Below are positions 59,301 to 64,000 of a DNA stretch of 64,000 bases, one piece after another. Source of the DNA: Glycine soja (lineage: Eukaryota; Streptophyta; Magnoliopsida; Fabales; Fabaceae); contig NC_041005.1 in NCBI RefSeq assembly GCF_004193775.1, positions 18,633,865 to 18,697,864 of the forward strand. Direction: 5' to 3'. Under the pieces are notes generated by a model that was not told where the DNA came from, did no database searches, and saw only the letters and a program-made list of their open reading frames with translations. The position numbers and the translations under genes were made by a program. How positions within the stretch are numbered: the stretch's first letter is position 1; every line of letters begins with the position of its first letter.

Positions 59301-62300
59301 CAACGCAATTCACTCATGTGGCTCCGGAAAAGGATGAGAATGGAGGATTGCCTTAAGGGTCCTCTCTTAGGCAATCATGAAACACTGCTCCAAACTCAAA
59401 AGTGGAGAACACATGAACAGCCATAAGCAATAACATTCATGTGGCTCCGAAAAAGGGTGAGAAAGGAGGGTTGCCTTGAGGGTCCTCTCTTAGGCAATCA
59501 TGGAACACAGCTCCAAACTCGAAAATGGAGAACACATGAATGACAACGCAATTCATTCATATGGCTCCAGAAAAGGATGAGAATGGAGGATTGCCTTGAG
59601 GGTCCTCTCTTTGGCAATCATGAAACACAGCTCGAAACTCGAAAATGGAGGACACATGAATGACAACGCAATTCATTCATGTGGCTCCGGAAAAGGATGA
59701 GAATGGAGGATTGCCTTGAGGGTCCTCTCTTAGGCAATCATGGAACACAGCTACAGACTCGAAAGTGGAGGACACATGAACAGCCCTAAGCAATAACATT
59801 CATGTGGCTCCAGAGAAGGATGAGAATGGAGGATTGCCTTGAGGGTCCTCTCTTAGGCAATCATGAAATACAACTCTACACTCGAAAGTTGAGGACACAT
59901 AAATAGCCCTAAGCAATAACATTCATGTGGCTCAGGAAAAGGATGAGAATGGAGGATTGCCATGAGGGTCCTCTCTTAGGCAATCATGAAACACAGCTCC
60001 AAAATCAAAAATGGAGGACACATGAATGACAACGCAATTCATTCATGTGGCTTCGGAAAAGGATGAGAATGGAGGATTGCCTTGAGGGTCCTCTCTTAGG
60101 CAATCGTAGAACACAGCTCTAAACTCGAAAGTGGAGGACACAAGAACAGCCCTAAGCAATAACATTCATGTGGCTCCCGAAAAGGTTAAGAATGGAGGAT
60201 TGCCTTAAGGGTCCTCTCTTAGGCAATCATGGAACACAGCTCCAAACTCGAAAATGGAGGACACATGAATGACAACGCAATTCATTCATGTGGCTCCGGA
60301 AAAGGATGAGAATGGAGGATTGCCTTGAGGGTCCTCTCTTAGGCAATCATGGAACACAACTCCAGACTCGAAAGTGGAGGACACATGAACAGCCCCAAGC
60401 AATAACATTCATGTGGCTCCGGAAAAGGGTGAGAATGGAGGATTGCCTTGTGGGTCCTCTCTTAGGCAATCATGAAACACAGCTCCAAACTCAAAAGTGG
60501 AGAACACATGAACAGCCCTAAGCAATAACATTCATGTGGCTCCGGAAAAGGGTGAGAAAGGAGGATTGCCTTGAGGGTCCTCTCTTATGCAATCATGGAA
60601 CACAGTTCCAAACTCGAAAATGGAGGACACATGAATGACAACGCAATTCATTCATATGGCTCCAGAAAAGGATGAGAATGGAGGATTGCCTTTAGGGTCC
60701 TCTCTTAGGCAATCATGAAACACAGCACCAAACTCGAAAATGGAGGACACATGAATGACAACGCAATTCATTCATAAGGCTCCAGAAAAGGATGAGAATG
60801 GAGGATTGCCTTGAGGGTCCTCTCTTAGCCAATCATGAAACACAGCTCCAAACTCAAAAATGGAGGACACATGAATGATAACGCAATTCACTCATGTGGC
60901 TCCGGAAAAGGATGAGAATGGGGGATTGACTTGAGGGTCCTCTCTTAGGCAATCATGAATCACAGCTCCAAACTCAAAAGTGGAGAGCACATGAACAGCC
61001 GTAAGCAATAACATTGATGTGGCTCCGGAAAATGGTGAGAAAGGAGGATTGCCTTGAGGGTCCACTCTTAGGCAATCATGGAACACTGTTCCAAACTCGA
61101 AAATGGAGGACACATGAATGACAACGCAATTCATTCATATGGCTCCGGAAAAGGATGAGAATGGAGGATTGCCTTGAGGGCCATCTCTTGGGCAATCATG
61201 AAATACAGCTCTAAACTCGAAAGTGGAGGAAACATGAACAGCCCTAAGCAATAACATTCATGTGGCTCCGGAAAAGGATGAGAATGAAGGATTGCCTTGA
61301 GGGTCCTCTCTTAGGCAATCATGAAACACAGCTCCAAACTCGAAAATGGAGGACACATGAATGACAACGCAATTCATTCTTGTGGCTTCGGAAAAGGATG
61401 AGAATGGAGGATTGCCTTGAGGGTCCTCTCTTAGGCAATCATGAAATACAGCTCTAAACTCGAAAATGGAGGAAACATGAACAGCCCTAAGCAATAACAT
61501 TCATGTGGCTCCGGAAAAGGATGAGAATGAAGGATTGCCTTGAGGGTCCTCTCTTAGGCAATCATGAAACACAGCTCTAAACTTGAAAATGGAGGACACA
61601 TGAATGACAACGCAATTTATTCTTGTGGCTTCGGAAAAGGATGAGAATGGAGGATTGCCTTGAGGGTCCTCTCTTAGCCAATCGTGGAACACAGCTCTAA
61701 ACTCGAAAGTGGAGGACAGATGAACAGCCCTAAGCAATAACATTCATGTGGCTCCGGAAAAGGATGAGAATAGAGAATTGCCTTAAGGGTCCTCTCTTAG
61801 GCAATCATGGAACACAGCTCCAAACTCGAAAATGGAGGACACATGAATGACAACACAATTCATTCATGTGGCTCCGGAAAAGGATGAGAATGGAGGATTG
61901 CCTTGAGGGTCCTCTCTTAGGCAATCATGAAACTCAGATCCAAACTCGAAAGTGGAGAACACATGAACAGCCCTAAGCAATAACATTCATGTGGCTCCGG
62001 AAAAGGGTGAGAATGGAGGATTGCCTTGAGGGTCCTCTCTTAGGCAATCATGGAACACAACTCCAAACTCGAAAGTGGAGAACACATGAATAGCCCTAAG
62101 CAATAACATTCATGTGGCTCCGAAAAAGGATGAGAATGGAGGATTGCCTTGAGGGTCCTCTCTTAGGCAAGCATGGAACACAGCTCGAAACTCGAAAGTG
62201 GAGAACACATGAACGACAATGCAATTCATTCATATGGCTCCGGAAAAGGATGTGAATGGAGGATTGCCTTGAGGGTCCTCTCTTAGGCAATCATGAAATA

Positions 62301-63221
62301 CAGCTCTATACTCGAAAGTGGAGGACACATGAACAGCCCTAAGCAATAACATTCATGTGGCTCCGGAAAAGGATGAGAATGGAGGATTGCCTTAAGGGTC
62401 CTCTCTTGGGCAATCATGAAACACAGCTCGAAACTCGAAAATGGAGGACACATGAATGACAACGCAATTCATTCATGTGGCTCCGGAAACGGATGAGAAT
62501 GGAGGATTGCCTTGAGGGTCCTCTTTTAGGCAATCATGGAACGCAGCTCTAAACTCGAAAGTGGAGGACACATGAACAGCCCTAAGCAATAACATTCATG
62601 TGGCTCCAGAAAAGAGTGAGAATGGAGGATTGCCTTAAGGGTCCTCTCTTAGGCAATCATGGAACACAGCTCCAAACTCGAAAATGGAGGACACATGAAT
62701 GACAACGCAATTCATGCATGTGGCTGCGGAAAAGGATGAGAAAGGAGGATTGCCTTGAGGGTCCTCTCTTAGGCAATCATGGAACACAGCTCCAGACTCG
62801 AAAGTGGAGGACAGATGAACAGCCCTAAGCAATAACATTCATGTGGCTCCGGAAAAGGATGAGAATGGAGGATTGCCTTGAGGGTCCTCTCTTAGGCAGT
62901 CATGAAACTCAGATCCAAACTGGAAAGTGGAGAACACATGAACAGCCCTAAGCAATAACATTCATGTGGCTCCAGAAAAGGGTGAGAATGGAGGATTGCC
63001 TTGAGGGTCCTCTCTTAGGCAATCATGGAACATAGCTCCAAACTCGAAAGTTGAGAACACATGAACAGCCCTAAGCAATAACATTCATGTGGCTCCGAAA
63101 AAGGATGAGAATGGAGGATTGCCTTGAGGGTCCTCTCTTAGGCAATCATGGAACACAGCTCCAAACTCAAAAGTGGAGAACACATGAACAGCCCTAAGCA
63201 ATAAAATTCATGTGGCTCCGA
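53336..63221. repeat. Tandem array of a 120/123-bp unit, about 80 copies
   Basis: Two unit types alternate irregularly. Type A (120 bp) has 'atgaatgacaacgcaattca'; type B (123 bp) has 'gaacagccctaagcaataac'. The rest is shared: 'cagctccaaactcgaaaatg', 'ggctccggaaaaggatgaga', 'ggattgccttgagggtcctc', 'tcttaggcaatcatg'. Copies are roughly 90-100% alike. Larger blocks are also duplicated: 57.79-58.25 kb and 58.27-58.73 kb (483-bp shift, four units), and 56.6-57.4 kb versus 59.6-60.4 kb (3033-bp shift). The unit is a multiple of 3, so short repeated frames appear on both strands, but they are not conserved genes. The position beside a gypsy PPT fits the hypervariable 3' untranslated region known from Tat-lineage elements. 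Confidence 0.95.
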
Positions 63222-64000
63222 AAAAAAAGGGTGTTGGCGGGACCGAACGGTCCATCGGGTTTTTCCACCTAAAAGGATAACATGATTTTTGCAAAGAAAA
63301 ATAAATCATTCGCGAGAGCACCACATCTTAGAGAAAAAATATACTTGTGCCAAGGGTAATCTTCCTTGTAACCGAGAATGAAGGGTAGGATGTCAACTTC
63401 TAGCATTCAAATGAACACGCAGGGGAATCATCGGGCTAAGCTGAAAATAAATCACTCATAGTGTATAAAACTCACAAGGCAAGTGTCTTATCCTATTCCC
63501 AAACCATAACTGCACCAGGACTCTATTTTGCACGCGACTTCCTATCGAATCATAAATCAAACGTACGATCACGGACCAATAGGATTTTCTCGAGGTCAGT
63601 GTTTTTGGAGAGGAATCTGGGTGTTTCGTTCTTTTCCTCTTTGTTCATGTGGGGTGGGATATTGCCAGTCAAGAATGATTCTGAGTGGCAATCTGGCTTT
63701 TGGAGACTTTCTATCCTCTTTCTTTCATTGATCGAGAATTGCTTCTTTTCCCTTTTTACTTCCTTTCGATCTTTGATCGGGAATCCTTCTTTCCTTTCTT
63801 TTGTTCTTTTCTCTATTTTTATTTTTCTCTTTTTCTTTCTTTCCATTTCTTCCTTCAATTTTCCTTCCCCATCCCTTTCTTTGGGAAATCGGGTTTTAAC
63901 ATTCCATTCGCTCTCCCTTGAGGAGATTTCACTGTCCTTTGCTTCGGGGGAAAGGAGGAGGATTCTTTTGATAGGCCAAGGTTCAAAGAGGTCTAAGGTT
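63222..64000 (-). other. Internal region of the gypsy element beyond the array
   Basis: Non-repetitive sequence with the palindrome GGACCGAACGGTCC at 63240-63253, close to the one in the LTR. It is pyrimidine-rich from about 63630. No pol or gag motif was seen; the coding part should lie beyond the window on this side. Confidence 0.45.

Noticed and set aside
53336..63221. CRISPR-like or protein-coding interpretation of the repeat array
   Set aside because: Units are contiguous 120/123-bp tandem copies with no unique spacers, and the genome is plant. The short frames on both strands arise only because the unit length is a multiple of three and end at type B stops.

Overview
This window is plant nuclear DNA, almost certainly from a legume close to soybean (Glycine). 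The evidence is one spliced, GT-AG intron-containing gene, AT-rich intergenic DNA, and two SIRE1-type (Sirevirus) Ty1/copia elements, a group first described in soybean. There are no bacterial features and no CRISPR array.

Layout: 1-3000 is AT-rich intergenic DNA with degenerate repeats. 3105-8731 holds the only intact host gene, an eight-exon LSM14/DECAPPING 5 gene on the + strand. From about 9 kb to the end, nearly everything recognisable is mobile DNA, much of it nested. 9040-10768 is a truncated Ty3/gypsy LTR, followed by an SLU7-like pseudogene scrap, a SINE-like unit and a MITE-like foldback.

12.3-28.7 kb is a dead LINE (zinc-knuckle linker plus RNase H) on the + strand, broken by three later insertions. 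These are a 1291-bp solo LTR (TSD GTTAT), an apparently intact 9269-bp SIRE1-like element (TSD GATTA) and an internally deleted Tekay-like gypsy element (TSD AGGTA). The LINE frame resumes across each one. 28.7-35.9 kb is a gypsy-LTR-like stretch, itself hit by two solo LTRs. 37.9-49.8 kb is a hAT (BED/DUF659/hATC) transposase pseudogene on the - strand, split by a second SIRE1-like element (9792 bp, TSD ACATC) whose gag-pol is frameshifted.

50.35 kb carries a CACTA-like terminus. 51.55 kb to the window end is the 3' end of a minus-strand Ty3/gypsy (probably Tat-lineage) element. Its 3' LTR (51551-53081) is followed by a tandem array of about 80 copies of a 120/123-bp unit (53336-63221) in what should be its 3' untranslated region.

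The most informative items are: (i) both SIRE1-like copies keep an in-frame gag-pol TAG in a TMV-type readthrough context ahead of an env-like ORF; (ii) palindromic GATGTC/GACATC motifs recur through both SIRE1-like copies, including coding linkers; (iii) each unit of the large array carries a conserved dyad, so its RNA would be a string of hairpins; (iv) one LINE frame can be followed through three datable insertions. All statements come from reading the sequence by eye; no database search was possible.
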